Positions 1-7,037 of a stretch of DNA of 47,062 nucleotides are shown piece by piece. Below the pieces are notes generated by a model. That model made no database searches. It was not told the DNA's origin and was given only the letters and a program-made list of their open reading frames with translations. Location of the stretch: assembly GCA_017462755.1 (NCBI GenBank), contig JAFTQM010000090.1:1-47062 (forward strand), read 5' to 3'. The stretch comes from Lachnospiraceae bacterium. Its GTDB lineage: Bacteria; Bacillota; Clostridia; Lachnospirales; Lachnospiraceae. The position numbers and the translations under genes are program-made. Position 1 is the stretch's first letter. Each line of letters begins with the position of its first letter.

Positions 1-97
1 GAGGACCCTCAGCTGCTGCAGCGGACTGTGCTGGCATAGCAGATACTACCATAGCCATAGCCGATACAAAAGCGATCTTCTTGAAGAACTTCTTCAT
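1..97 (-). CDS. N-terminus of a secreted protein (partial, cut by left edge)
   Basis: Only the first 32 codons are present. They read as a signal peptide: lysine-rich start (MKKFFKK), a hydrophobic core (IAFVSAMAMVVSAM), then an Ala-rich stretch (PAQSAAAA) with likely signal peptidase I sites. A strong AAGGAGG lies at 107-113, upstream of the ATG at 95-97. The protein is probably exported, but its function cannot be read from this stub. The signal is similar in style to that of the 601-residue secreted protein at 14431-16236, though this may only reflect common signal-peptide composition. Confidence 0.7.
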   Translation of the reverse strand, partial: MKKFFKKIAFVSAMAMVVSAMPAQSAAAAEGP

Positions 98-152
98 ATC
101 TTTCTTCCTCCTTAAAAAATATGTGGTTTGGTATTATATTGCCGGAAAACTC

Positions 153-180
153 TTGACAAATTCGAAATGATGGTTAAATT
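153..180 (+). promoter_or_regulatory. Putative promoter of the integrase gene
   Basis: TTGACA at 153-158, a 16-base spacer, then TAAATT at 175-180, reading toward the integrase. The -10 is imperfect. A second AT-rich palindrome, AGTATATACT, lies at 214-223 just before the ribosome site and could be an alternative -10 or an operator. Confidence 0.4.
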
Positions 181-242
181 ATATATTAAGCATCATTTAG
201 TAAAGATTGGGTAAGTATATACTATAGAAGGAGGTACTTTTT

Positions 243-1271
243 ATGAGTACAAAAAGATTCACAAACCTGATGCAGGGAAAAGACAATTTACTGGCAGGTA
301 ATACAATGCAGGAATATACTGTAGAGGAATGGTATCTTTGCTGGATACGCAACTTTAAGGAACCTACCGTAAAACGCGGAACACTCGATAGTTACAATTG
401 TATGTTTCGTTTCTACATCGGTCCCTTCCTCGGCAATATCAAGTTGAAGCATCTAAACAGCACAGAAATCCAAAGTTTTTACAATGAGCTTGCCAAAAAT
501 GACTATTCCAAATCCACCATTACCCTGATTCATGCATTACTTACCAATCTGCTTCGTTATGCTTACCGTATGGGATTGATGGAGAAAAACCCTATGGAAA
601 TGGTAATTCTTCCGCGCGCACGTAAAAAACAGGAGCGCCGGGTGCTTAGTCGTGAAGAACAGCAGCTGCTTCTTTCCTATATAAAAGGAACCGAAATCGA
701 AATGATTGTTACCGTTGCCTTAGCCACCGGTATGCGAATTGGAGAATTATCCGGATTGACATGGGATAATATTGATTTTAGCAAAAACGAGATTCATGTA
801 TTAGAAATCTTAAAGAAACAACGCGGCGGTGATTTTTATAAAGACACTCCCAAAACAGGCAAAAGCCGGCGTACTATTCCGCTATTACCGCAAATTTCCT
901 CCAAACTGCGAAAATATCAGCAGCTTCAGGAATATTGGCGCAAGGCCGGTCATCTGCCGCAGGAGCGGCGGGATTTGGGACATCTGGTATTCTTGCGCGA
1001 AAACGGTGCACCGTTCTCCGACCTTTTCCTCTGCCGCCAATTAAAAAAAGCTGCCGAGCGAATCGAGCAGGATGGCATTCCATTTGCGCCGATTACCCCT
1101 CACTGCCTGCGTCATACCTTCGCTACCCGCGCCTTGGAAAACGGTATTTCTGCCAAGGTGGTGCAGGAATTGTTAGGACACAGCACTATCACACTGACGT
1201 TGGATTTATATACACATGTAATGCAGGATACAAAGACCGAAGAAATTCAGAAAATTGCAGATTTATTCTAG
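243..1271 (+). CDS. Tyrosine recombinase / phage-type integrase
   Basis: A 342-residue site-specific recombinase. Residues about 25-110 match the SAM-like, core-DNA-binding N-terminal domain of phage integrases. Residues about 135-335 are the catalytic domain. The catalytic set is visible: Arg165 (ATGMR), a lysine near 204-207, His287 and Arg290 (HCLRH), His313 (LGHS) and the nucleophile Tyr323 (DLYTH), so the enzyme looks intact. The start is set by AAGGAGGT at 227-234. It stands alone: no excisionase, phage or conjugation genes and no tRNA attachment site are nearby. It may be an orphan recombinase, an element remnant, or a regulator of a DNA inversion. XerC/XerD is less likely because the length and N-terminus are closer to phage and ICE integrases. 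Confidence 0.85.
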   Translation: MSTKRFTNLMQGKDNLLAGNTMQEYTVEEWYLCWIRNFKEPTVKRGTLDSYNCMFRFYIGPFLGNIKLKHLNSTEIQSFYNELAKNDYSKSTITLIHALLTNLLRYAYRMGLMEKNPMEMVILPRARKKQERRVLSREEQQLLLSYIKGTEIEMIVTVALATGMRIGELSGLTWDNIDFSKNEIHVLEILKKQRGGDFYKDTPKTGKSRRTIPLLPQISSKLRKYQQLQEYWRKAGHLPQERRDLGHLVFLRENGAPFSDLFLCRQLKKAAERIEQDGIPFAPITPHCLRHTFATRALENGISAKVVQELLGHSTITLTLDLYTHVMQDTKTEEIQKIADLF

Positions 1272-1302
1272 GGAAGCACTGATTAATTCAGTGCTTCCCT
1301 AG
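1268..1302. repeat. Perfect palindromic repeat at the integrase stop codon
   Basis: Two 15-base arms, CTAGGGAAGCACTGA (1268-1282) and its exact complement (1288-1302), surround a TTAAT loop. The left arm contains the integrase TAG stop. There is no T-run, so it is not a classic terminator. Related copies lie at 1365-1397, 3028-3047 and 4405-4430, all at or near gene ends. Confidence 0.75.
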
Positions 1303-1364
1303 AAGCCTCTGGCAGATCGCACGAATTTGCAGAAGAAATTGCAGCTTCGCTGCGCAAATTCGGC

Positions 1365-1397
1365 GAGAAAGCACTGATTAATTCAGCGTTTCCCTAG
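1365..1397. repeat. Second, imperfect copy of the palindromic repeat
   Basis: GAAAGCACTGA, TTAAT, then TCAGCGTTTCCCTAG: the same sequence as at 1268-1302 with changes in both arms. Just before it, CGAATTTGC (1322-1330) and GCAAATTCG (1354-1362) form another inverted pair, so 1268-1397 is a compact cluster of inverted repeats. Confidence 0.6.
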
Positions 1398-1411
1398 CTG
1401 ATAACAAAAAG

Positions 1412-1503
1412 AAACACCCACATAAGCAGGAAGCTGTTCCCCAAAAGCAAACCCAAAAAATCTGGTTTGATAGAGACTGTCTCTCCCATTCATGTGGGTG
1501 TTT
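1412..1503. other. Branched inverted-repeat element between convergent genes; possible two-way terminator
   Basis: A perfect 12-bp closing stem joins 1412-1423 to 1492-1503. Inside it lie three smaller hairpins: GGAA/TTCC (1429-1440), CAAACC/GGTTTG (1448-1469) and a GAGA/TCTC pair around 1473-1483. T-runs follow the stem on the plus strand (1501-1505) and partly on the minus strand. It sits between the integrase and dapF, which converge here, so transcription termination is the simplest role. The cloverleaf-like folding is more elaborate than termination needs. It is not a tRNA: the closing stem is too long and there is no anticodon or T-arm consensus. Confidence 0.55.
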
Positions 1504-1565
1504 TTAATTTAACGAAAGAAAATCCCCCGTTTCACAACAATTCCTTTTCATTAAAAATTTTCATC

Positions 1566-2399
1566 TTACAAATAAAGCTCTCCCTCAAACACCGTTACTG
1601 CCGGTCCGGTCATAAAAACGCGGTTGTTTTCTCTGTCATAGCGAATACGCAAATCACCACCTAACATATGTACCGTTACTTCATCCTCCGTCAAACCGTT
1701 CAGAATTGCTGCCATAGTGGTTGCACAGGCACCGGTTCCGCATGCCCAGGTCTCATCCGAGCCTCTCTCCCACACACGCATATTTACCGTTCGACGGTCC
1801 AATATCTGCACAAATTCGGTGTTGACTCTCTCCGGAAATCTTTCATGACGCTCAAAGAGCGGACCTACCTCAGCCAACGGAAAATTCTTAGTATCCTCTA
1901 CAAACACAACCGTATGCGGATTTCCCATCGACACTGCAGTCATACGATATTCCTTGCCGCCTACGATAATTGGCTCGTCCACCACCTTCTCGCCCTCTGC
2001 AAGCACCGGAATCTGCTCCGGTCGGAATCTCGGCTCGCCCATATCTACCGTAACCTCGGTTACACGCTCATCTACTACCGTCAGCTGCAAATACTTAATC
2101 CCTGCCAGCGTATCCACTGCCACCTCGGTTTTCTTGGTCATTCCGTGGTCATACACATATTTTCCGACACAACGAATGGCATTGCCGCACATCTCTCCCT
2201 GCGAACCGTCCGCATTGTACATCTCCATAAAAAAGTCTGCTTTGTCGGATGGCTTAATCAGAATCAAACCATCCGAGCCGATTCCAAAATGACGCTCGCT
2301 CACCCGGATTGCCAGCTCCGGTGCATTCTCCACCTTCTCCTCAAAGCAATTCACATAAACATAATCATTTCCGCAACCCTGCATCTTTGCAAATTTCAT
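1566..2399 (-). CDS. dapF: Diaminopimelate epimerase
   Basis: Converts LL-diaminopimelate to meso-diaminopimelate in the cytoplasm, for lysine and peptidoglycan synthesis. The 277-residue length is normal for the family. Both catalytic cysteines are in their standard motifs: Cys71 in MCGNAIRC and Cys220 in ACGTGAC. The N-terminus (MKFAKMQGCGNDYVYVN) is typical, and GAGGTAGGG precedes the ATG. It is the last gene of the minus-strand run that includes glnA, starting 16 bases after the ANTAR regulator stops. It converges with the integrase gene. Confidence 0.96.
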   Translation of the reverse strand: MKFAKMQGCGNDYVYVNCFEEKVENAPELAIRVSERHFGIGSDGLILIKPSDKADFFMEMYNADGSQGEMCGNAIRCVGKYVYDHGMTKKTEVAVDTLAGIKYLQLTVVDERVTEVTVDMGEPRFRPEQIPVLAEGEKVVDEPIIVGGKEYRMTAVSMGNPHTVVFVEDTKNFPLAEVGPLFERHERFPERVNTEFVQILDRRTVNMRVWERGSDETWACGTGACATTMAAILNGLTEDEVTVHMLGGDLRIRYDRENNRVFMTGPAVTVFEGELYL

Positions 2400-2415
2400 C
2401 TTCCCTACCTCATTT

Positions 2416-2982
2416 CTATAGCATACTCAATATCATCTCTGCCATCTCTGTCAGATTCGTTCCACTGTCCATACTATTCTTTTGGATATAGCGGTGTGCC
2501 TCTTCCTCCGTCATATGATTTCGCTGCATCAATACCAGCTTTGCTTTTTCTATGACTGCCTTTTCTGCCTCACTCCGGCCTCGCGATGTGCTTCCCGTGC
2601 TTTCCTGTTTGGTGTGCTGCGAACGCCTTGCAGCAACCGAAGACCGACGCAGCATCATTTGAATGGTATCCAAAAAATCCTTTGTCCTCAGCGGCATACT
2701 GACCGCCATAATATTGTCGCCGGTAACTTCGGATATTCTTGCTGCCGAAACCAAAAGCAGCATTTCAAAGCATCTCGGCAGATAGGTATTGATTTCCCGA
2801 AACGACATATCCGACATACGATAACCACTAATCACGATTCCTCTATCCAGCTCATTGGCAATACTTACCGCCTGCGCTCCTGTTGTACAGACCGCATGTA
2901 CCTCAAACCCATTTCTCACAAGAAGTGCTTTGATTGCATTCGCATCCTCCAGCTTTGGCAACACAATTACTATGCTTAACAA
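2416..2982 (-). CDS. ANTAR-domain antitermination regulator (TTG start)
   Basis: A predicted RNA-binding antiterminator of about 188 residues. Residues 1-110 resemble a degenerate receiver domain (MLSIVIVLPKLEDANAIKAL); the usual phospho-acceptor aspartate context is not evident. A Ser/Gln/Arg-rich linker (about 111-126) leads to an ANTAR domain at about 127-185 (AEKAVIEKAKLVLM, then TEEEAHRYIQKNSM). I chose the TTG at 2980-2982 because AGGAGG (2992-2997) sits 9 bases upstream; in-frame starts further upstream would run into glnA. It lies directly downstream of glnA, and ANTAR proteins beside glutamine synthetase genes are known in clostridia, so nitrogen control is the likely job (inference). 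Its RNA targets are not evident here. Confidence 0.85.
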   Translation of the reverse strand: MLSIVIVLPKLEDANAIKALLVRNGFEVHAVCTTGAQAVSIANELDRGIVISGYRMSDMSFREINTYLPRCFEMLLLVSAARISEVTGDNIMAVSMPLRTKDFLDTIQMMLRRSSVAARRSQHTKQESTGSTSRGRSEAEKAVIEKAKLVLMQRNHMTEEEAHRYIQKNSMDSGTNLTEMAEMILSML

Positions 2983-3027
2983 ACTGGTTCCCTCCTGTTT
3001 TCGTTTCAGACCTCCAACAAAACCACA

Positions 3028-3047
3028 GAAACGCTGATTAGAAGCGG
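3028..3047. repeat. Half copy of the palindromic repeat at the glnA stop
   Basis: GAAACGCTGATTAGAAGCGG overlaps the glnA stop codon. The first ten bases equal one arm of the copy at 4405-4430; the other arm is degraded. It is the weakest member of the set. Confidence 0.4.
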
Positions 3048-4375
3048 TCCAGATATTTACGAACTTCCCATTCCGAAACGCTTGTGCAGTATTCCTTCCA
3101 CTCTGCACGTTTCGCAGAAATGTAGCTTTTTACTAATTGTTCTCCCAGCACCTCGCACATATACGAATCCTGCTCCAATGCGTCTATCGCTGCTGACAAA
3201 TGCTCCGGCAAGTTACGGATTCCGCGTTCTTTGCGTTGTGCATCGGTCATTGCATAAATATTTCCTTCCACTTTGGTCGGCGGCTCCAGCTGATTTCTAA
3301 TTCCGTCCAATCCGGCTGCCAGACAAACCGCCAGTGCCAGATACGGATTGGCAGAAGGGTCCGGGCAACGAAGCTCAATCCGGTTAATCTTTCCGTTTTT
3401 TACGCCGGTACGCACCAATGCCGTCCGGTTGGCGGATGCCGACCATGCCACATACACCGGTGCACCATAGCCCGGAACCAGACGCTTATAAGAATTTACT
3501 AACGGATTGGTAATCGCTGTAATCGCATCAATATGCTTTAGCAGACCGGCTATAAAATAACGTCCCGCCTGACTCAAGCCATCCTCTGCTTCCTCACAAT
3601 AAAAAATATTTTTTCCGGTTGCATCATACAAGGACAGATTCAGATGCATACCGGAACCGTCAACACCGCTTTTCGGCTTCGGCATAAAGGTCGCATGCAA
3701 ACCATGCCTTCTGGCAATTGTTCGCACCGCCATACGGAAAGTCATAATATTGTCTGCTGTTGCTAACCCTCCGTCATATTTGAAATCAATCTCATGCTGT
3801 GCAGGTGCATTGGCATGATAGGAAGCTTCCACCTCAAAGCCCATCTGTTCCAGCGTCATAACAATCTCTCTTCTAGCGTTCTCTCCCGCATCAACCGGTC
3901 CGACATCAAAAAAGCCTCCACGCTCGTCCGTATCGGTCGTAACGTCTCCATTCTCTTCCATATCAAACAGGAAAAATTCACATTCCGGGCCTGCCTTAAA
4001 GAGATAGCCCAGTTCCTTTGCCTGCGCTAATACTTTTTTTAACACCAACCGGGAATCACTGCCAAACGGTGTGCCGTCCGGATGATAGACATCGCAGATA
4101 AAGCGCGCCACCTTGCCCTGCTGCGGCCGCCACGGAAAAATTTCAAAGGTTGATAAATCCGGATACAAATACAAATCCGGCTCCTCCATCTGCGAAAAAC
4201 CCTCGATTGCCATACCGTTAAATACACATTGATTACTCAACACTTTTTCTAACTGGCTGGTGGTCACTGCCATATTTTTGAAATTGCCGAAAATATCCGT
4301 AAACTGAAGCCGTATAAACTCTACGTCCTCTTCCTCTACCATCCGAACAATATCCTGCTTTGTATAGTTTCTCAT
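3038..4375 (-). CDS. glnA: Glutamine synthetase, type I
   Basis: Makes glutamine from glutamate, ammonia and ATP in the cytoplasm. Its 445 residues match the shorter GSI-alpha form of Firmicutes. Visible family motifs are the N-terminal beta-grasp region (FIRLQFTDIFGNFKNMAV), the metal/glutamate site (GSGMHLNLSLYD) and the ATP and ammonium segment (NSYKRLVPGYGAPVYVAWS, then NRTALVR). No adenylylation-site tyrosine motif is evident, as expected for GSI-alpha. AAAGGAG precedes the ATG. It lies 46 bases after the PHP gene and is followed by an ANTAR regulator, suggesting co-expression and post-initiation control. No glnR is nearby. Confidence 0.96.
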   Translation of the reverse strand: MRNYTKQDIVRMVEEEDVEFIRLQFTDIFGNFKNMAVTTSQLEKVLSNQCVFNGMAIEGFSQMEEPDLYLYPDLSTFEIFPWRPQQGKVARFICDVYHPDGTPFGSDSRLVLKKVLAQAKELGYLFKAGPECEFFLFDMEENGDVTTDTDERGGFFDVGPVDAGENARREIVMTLEQMGFEVEASYHANAPAQHEIDFKYDGGLATADNIMTFRMAVRTIARRHGLHATFMPKPKSGVDGSGMHLNLSLYDATGKNIFYCEEAEDGLSQAGRYFIAGLLKHIDAITAITNPLVNSYKRLVPGYGAPVYVAWSASANRTALVRTGVKNGKINRIELRCPDPSANPYLALAVCLAAGLDGIRNQLEPPTKVEGNIYAMTDAQRKERGIRNLPEHLSAAIDALEQDSYMCEVLGEQLVKSYISAKRAEWKEYCTSVSEWEVRKYLDRF

Positions 4376-4404
4376 TTCTCGCAGCTCCTTTTATCGTTAT
4401 TTGA

Positions 4405-4430
4405 GAGAAACGCTGAATCAATCAGTGCTT
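4405..4430. repeat. Palindromic repeat overlapping the PHP gene stop
   Basis: On the minus strand AAGCACTGA, TTGAT, TCAGCGTTTCTC forms a hairpin with one bulge. It contains the TGA stop of the PHP gene and lies 30 bases upstream of glnA. It is closely related to the repeats at 1268-1302 and 1365-1397. Confidence 0.6.
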
Positions 4431-5135
4431 CTTAAGGTACTCCAGAACCTTTTCCACCGAATCATTTAATACCAGCTCCGGCGATATTCCGGTCTCCGCA
4501 ATCAGCTCAGCTGCCGCATCATGCACGCCCAATGCAAAGGTTACATGTGCATCACTTCCCATCAATACCGGCACCTGATACTTTTCGCAAAGCTTAAGCA
4601 TCCTTTGGTCATTTTCTCTGGCTCCCACCCGGAATGCATCCGGTGCCAGCGACGCATTGTTGATTTCCAATATCACGCCATACTCCTTCGCTGCTGCCAC
4701 GACTGCCTCATAATCCAGCGGAAATCTGCCGTCATCCGGATGTCCGATGATACGAACATGCGGATGCTTCATCGCATTGATTACTGCCGAGGTATTCTCC
4801 TGCAAAGTCCCCGGTGCCATGCACGGCGGATGCAGACTGGCAATACAAAAATCCAGCTTTTCCGTAATCCGCTCCGGCAAATCCACTTCTCCCGCCGGAT
4901 TGAGTATATTGAGCTCCGCTCCGAACAATACCCGGATTCCCTGCTGTTCTCTCGGAATAATATGCAGGTTGGTAAAATAAAATTCGTGGCAGGTACCGGG
5001 CATCTTCGGTGCATGCTCAGTAATTCCAAGCAGGCGGATTCCCTTTGCGACTGCTGCATTTATCATCTCCTGAATCGTATTGTAGGCATGTCCGCTCGCT
5101 ATGGTATGCGTATGCAAATCAATAATATCCTTCAT
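4422..5135 (-). CDS. PHP-domain phosphatase, YcdX type
   Basis: A 237-residue metal-dependent hydrolase of the polymerase-and-histidinol-phosphatase superfamily. The N-terminal metal motif DLHTHT (Asp6, His8, His10), the ITEHAPKMPG segment, GHPDDGRF in the middle and GSDAHV near the C-terminus supply the histidine and aspartate ligands of a trinuclear metal site as in YcdX. The substrate is unknown; histidinol phosphatase is possible but there are no his genes here. GAGGAG precedes the ATG. It starts 11 bases after the SufB/D-like gene ends, so it is probably in the same transcript as sufC and glnA. The end of the gene coincides with a palindromic repeat. Confidence 0.88.
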   Translation of the reverse strand: MKDIIDLHTHTIASGHAYNTIQEMINAAVAKGIRLLGITEHAPKMPGTCHEFYFTNLHIIPREQQGIRVLFGAELNILNPAGEVDLPERITEKLDFCIASLHPPCMAPGTLQENTSAVINAMKHPHVRIIGHPDDGRFPLDYEAVVAAAKEYGVILEINNASLAPDAFRVGARENDQRMLKLCEKYQVPVLMGSDAHVTFALGVHDAAAELIAETGISPELVLNDSVEKVLEYLKKH

Positions 5136-5146
5136 ATTTCTCCTCT

Positions 5147-6064
5147 TTATTTCAGAAAACCATTTACAATCTGCGCTTCTGCCTCTGCTTCCGTCAAACC
5201 TAAGGTCATCAGCTTGATAATCTGCTCTCCTGCAATCTTTCCGATGGCCGCCTCATGAATCAGACTGGCATCCACATGATTTGCCGTAATTTCCGGAATC
5301 GCACTGACACTGCCCTCATCCATCAAAATCGCGTCACACTCACTGTGACCCATGCATTTATTATTGCCGTTGATTTTGGATAAAAACAGCTGCTTCGACT
5401 GGTCTCTCGCCACCGAACGGGAAATCAGATTGGTTCCGCAATCCTCACCGTTCAAATCCACTTCAAAATTTGTTTCGGCATACTGCTTGCCATGCGTCAT
5501 AATCTTTTCCTTAATGACCAGTGTCGCACGGTCCTTTAGCTCTGCCTTGGTATTCCGCACCGTGGAGTCCACGCCCTTAATCTGCACCGTGTCCATCTCC
5601 ATGTAGCTGTCCTCTTCCATATAAACTACCGTCTGCGGATTCAGTACACGTTCACCATTACCGTCACCACTGCCGTAATGCTTTTCTACATATTTTACTT
5701 TTGCATTCTTTCCTATATAAAAGGTGTGAATACCATCGTGCTGTGATTTTTCCGAGCCGCCGTTATGAATACCGCAGCCCGCGATAATCGTCACATCACA
5801 ATCCTCACCGATATGAAAGTCGTTGTACACCACCTCCGTAATGCCGCTTTGGCTCAATACCACCGGAATGTGTACGCTCTCATTCTTTGTTCCCGGTTTG
5901 ATGATAATATCAATCCCCTGCTTGTCCTCTTTGGTTACGATATCAATATGGTCCGTCGTATTGCGTCCGGCTCCCTCTCCATTGATTCGAAAATTGTATG
6001 CTCCCTGCGGTACTCCATGCAGCTCGGCTACCTGCATCAGAAGCTCCTTTTGTATTGCATCCAT
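5147..6064 (-). CDS. SufB/SufD-family Fe-S cluster scaffold protein
   Basis: Partner of a SufC ATPase in iron-sulfur cluster assembly. The C-terminal two thirds match the SufBD beta-helix core, with the characteristic CMGHSECDAILMDEG and SAIPEITANHVDASLIHEAAIGKI segments. At 305 residues it is much shorter than canonical SufB (about 470) and shorter than many SufD proteins, which fits the reduced two-gene SufCB/SmsCB-like systems of some anaerobes. I chose the ATG at 6062-6064: GGAGG lies 5 bases upstream and is itself part of an earlier in-frame ATG (6074-6076), which would have no ribosome site. No SufS, SufU or full SufB is in the window. Confidence 0.88.
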   Translation of the reverse strand: MDAIQKELLMQVAELHGVPQGAYNFRINGEGAGRNTTDHIDIVTKEDKQGIDIIIKPGTKNESVHIPVVLSQSGITEVVYNDFHIGEDCDVTIIAGCGIHNGGSEKSQHDGIHTFYIGKNAKVKYVEKHYGSGDGNGERVLNPQTVVYMEEDSYMEMDTVQIKGVDSTVRNTKAELKDRATLVIKEKIMTHGKQYAETNFEVDLNGEDCGTNLISRSVARDQSKQLFLSKINGNNKCMGHSECDAILMDEGSVSAIPEITANHVDASLIHEAAIGKIAGEQIIKLMTLGLTEAEAEAQIVNGFLK

Positions 6065-6097
6065 ATTTACCTCCATTCCGAAGTGCTCATTTTCCTT

Positions 6098-6814
6098 CTA
6101 TTTTGTAAACTGACAGCCGGCGGATGTATTAAGAAGTTCCGGCAAAATCTCCGCTTTCGCACCGGTCTGCCGAATCGTACCATCGGCAATAACTACAATT
6201 TCATCCGCAATGTTCAATATTCTCTCCTGATGAGAGATGATAATAATCGAGCCCTGAATTTCCTGGTGCATCTTTTCAAATACCCGAATCAGATTCTGGA
6301 AGCTCCACAAATCAATCCCCGCCTCCGGCTCATCAAACAACGTCAGCTTCGTCTTGCGCGCCAAGACCGTCGCAATCTCAATACGCTTTAACTCACCACC
6401 GGAAAGACTTGCATTGACCTCTCTGCGGATATAGTCCTTAGCACACAGCCCCACCTCCGACAGATAGTTGCAGGCACTCGCCGTACTGATATTTTTCCCT
6501 GCCGCCAACTCAATCAAATCCTTGACCGTAATGCCTTTAAAACGCACCGGCTGCTGAAAAGCATAACTGATACCCAGCTTTGCACGCTCGGTAATGTCCA
6601 TTTCGGTAATGTCTGTTCCGTCAAATAAAATCTGACCGCTCGTCGGCTTCTCAATACCGGCAATCACCTTTGCCAGCGTTGATTTGCCGCCACCGTTCGG
6701 CCCGGTAATCGCTACAAACTTATTGTCCGGAATCACCAGACTGATATTCTTTAAAATCTCTTTGGTTCCCTTCTCTGCCTCTACATCAAAGGAAATATTC
6801 TTAAGCTCTAACAC
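6098..6814 (-). CDS. sufC: SufC-like Fe-S assembly ATPase (GTG start)
   Basis: A 238-residue ABC ATPase that powers the SufB/D-like scaffold encoded just downstream. Walker A is GPNGGGKST at 38-46, the signature is LSGGE at 137-141, and Walker B is TLFDEPE at about 158-164 followed by a switch histidine in IIISHQ. The FDEPEAGIDLWSF segment is typical of SufC and sets it apart from transporter ATPases. The GTG start (6812-6814) has GGAGG with a 7-base spacing. First gene of the six-gene minus-strand run ending with dapF. Confidence 0.93.
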   Translation of the reverse strand: MLELKNISFDVEAEKGTKEILKNISLVIPDNKFVAITGPNGGGKSTLAKVIAGIEKPTSGQILFDGTDITEMDITERAKLGISYAFQQPVRFKGITVKDLIELAAGKNISTASACNYLSEVGLCAKDYIRREVNASLSGGELKRIEIATVLARKTKLTLFDEPEAGIDLWSFQNLIRVFEKMHQEIQGSIIIISHQERILNIADEIVVIADGTIRQTGAKAEILPELLNTSAGCQFTK

Positions 6815-6867
6815 GAAACTTCCTCCATTCTATCTCAACTAAAATATAATACAAAAAACTTTTCCAT

Positions 6868-6896
6868 AGTATATCACATTCTTTCCGTATTTTCCA
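6868..6896 (-). promoter_or_regulatory. Putative promoter of the sufC-dapF run
   Basis: A minus-strand TATACT at 6868-6873 sits about 55 bases before the sufC start. The -35 (TGGAAA, 17 bases upstream) is weak. No operator-like repeat was seen. Confidence 0.4.
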
Positions 6897-6933
6897 CAAA
6901 AAAACCACGACAGATAATTTAGATTTTCTTTAT

Positions 6934-6962
6934 TTGACATTCCCAGCCTTTTCCGCTATAAT
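6934..6962 (+). promoter_or_regulatory. Consensus sigma-A promoter of the CNNM/CorC gene
   Basis: TTGACA at 6934-6939, a 17-base spacer and TATAAT at 6957-6962: an exact consensus match. It rules out the in-frame ATG at 6963, which would fall at or before the transcription start. Confidence 0.9.
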
Positions 6963-7037
6963 GTGCCTGTATTATACCATACTGCAAAGCAGTATGAGGA
7001 CTATTTTATTTTCTTATTCAAAAGGAGGATGATTTTT

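Noticed and set aside
1268-1302. Integrase attachment site (attL/attR)
   Set aside because: Related copies occur at the glnA and PHP gene ends with no integrase, so it is better explained as a dispersed palindromic repeat.
1412-1503. tRNA or tRNA-like gene, suggested by the cloverleaf shape beside an integrase
   Set aside because: The closing stem is 12 bp, there is no T-arm consensus or CCA-ready end, and no anticodon arm of the right size.
1668-2555. Long open frame on the plus strand opposite dapF and the ANTAR gene
   Set aside because: It has no ribosome site or recognisable protein and mirrors two well-supported genes on the other strand.
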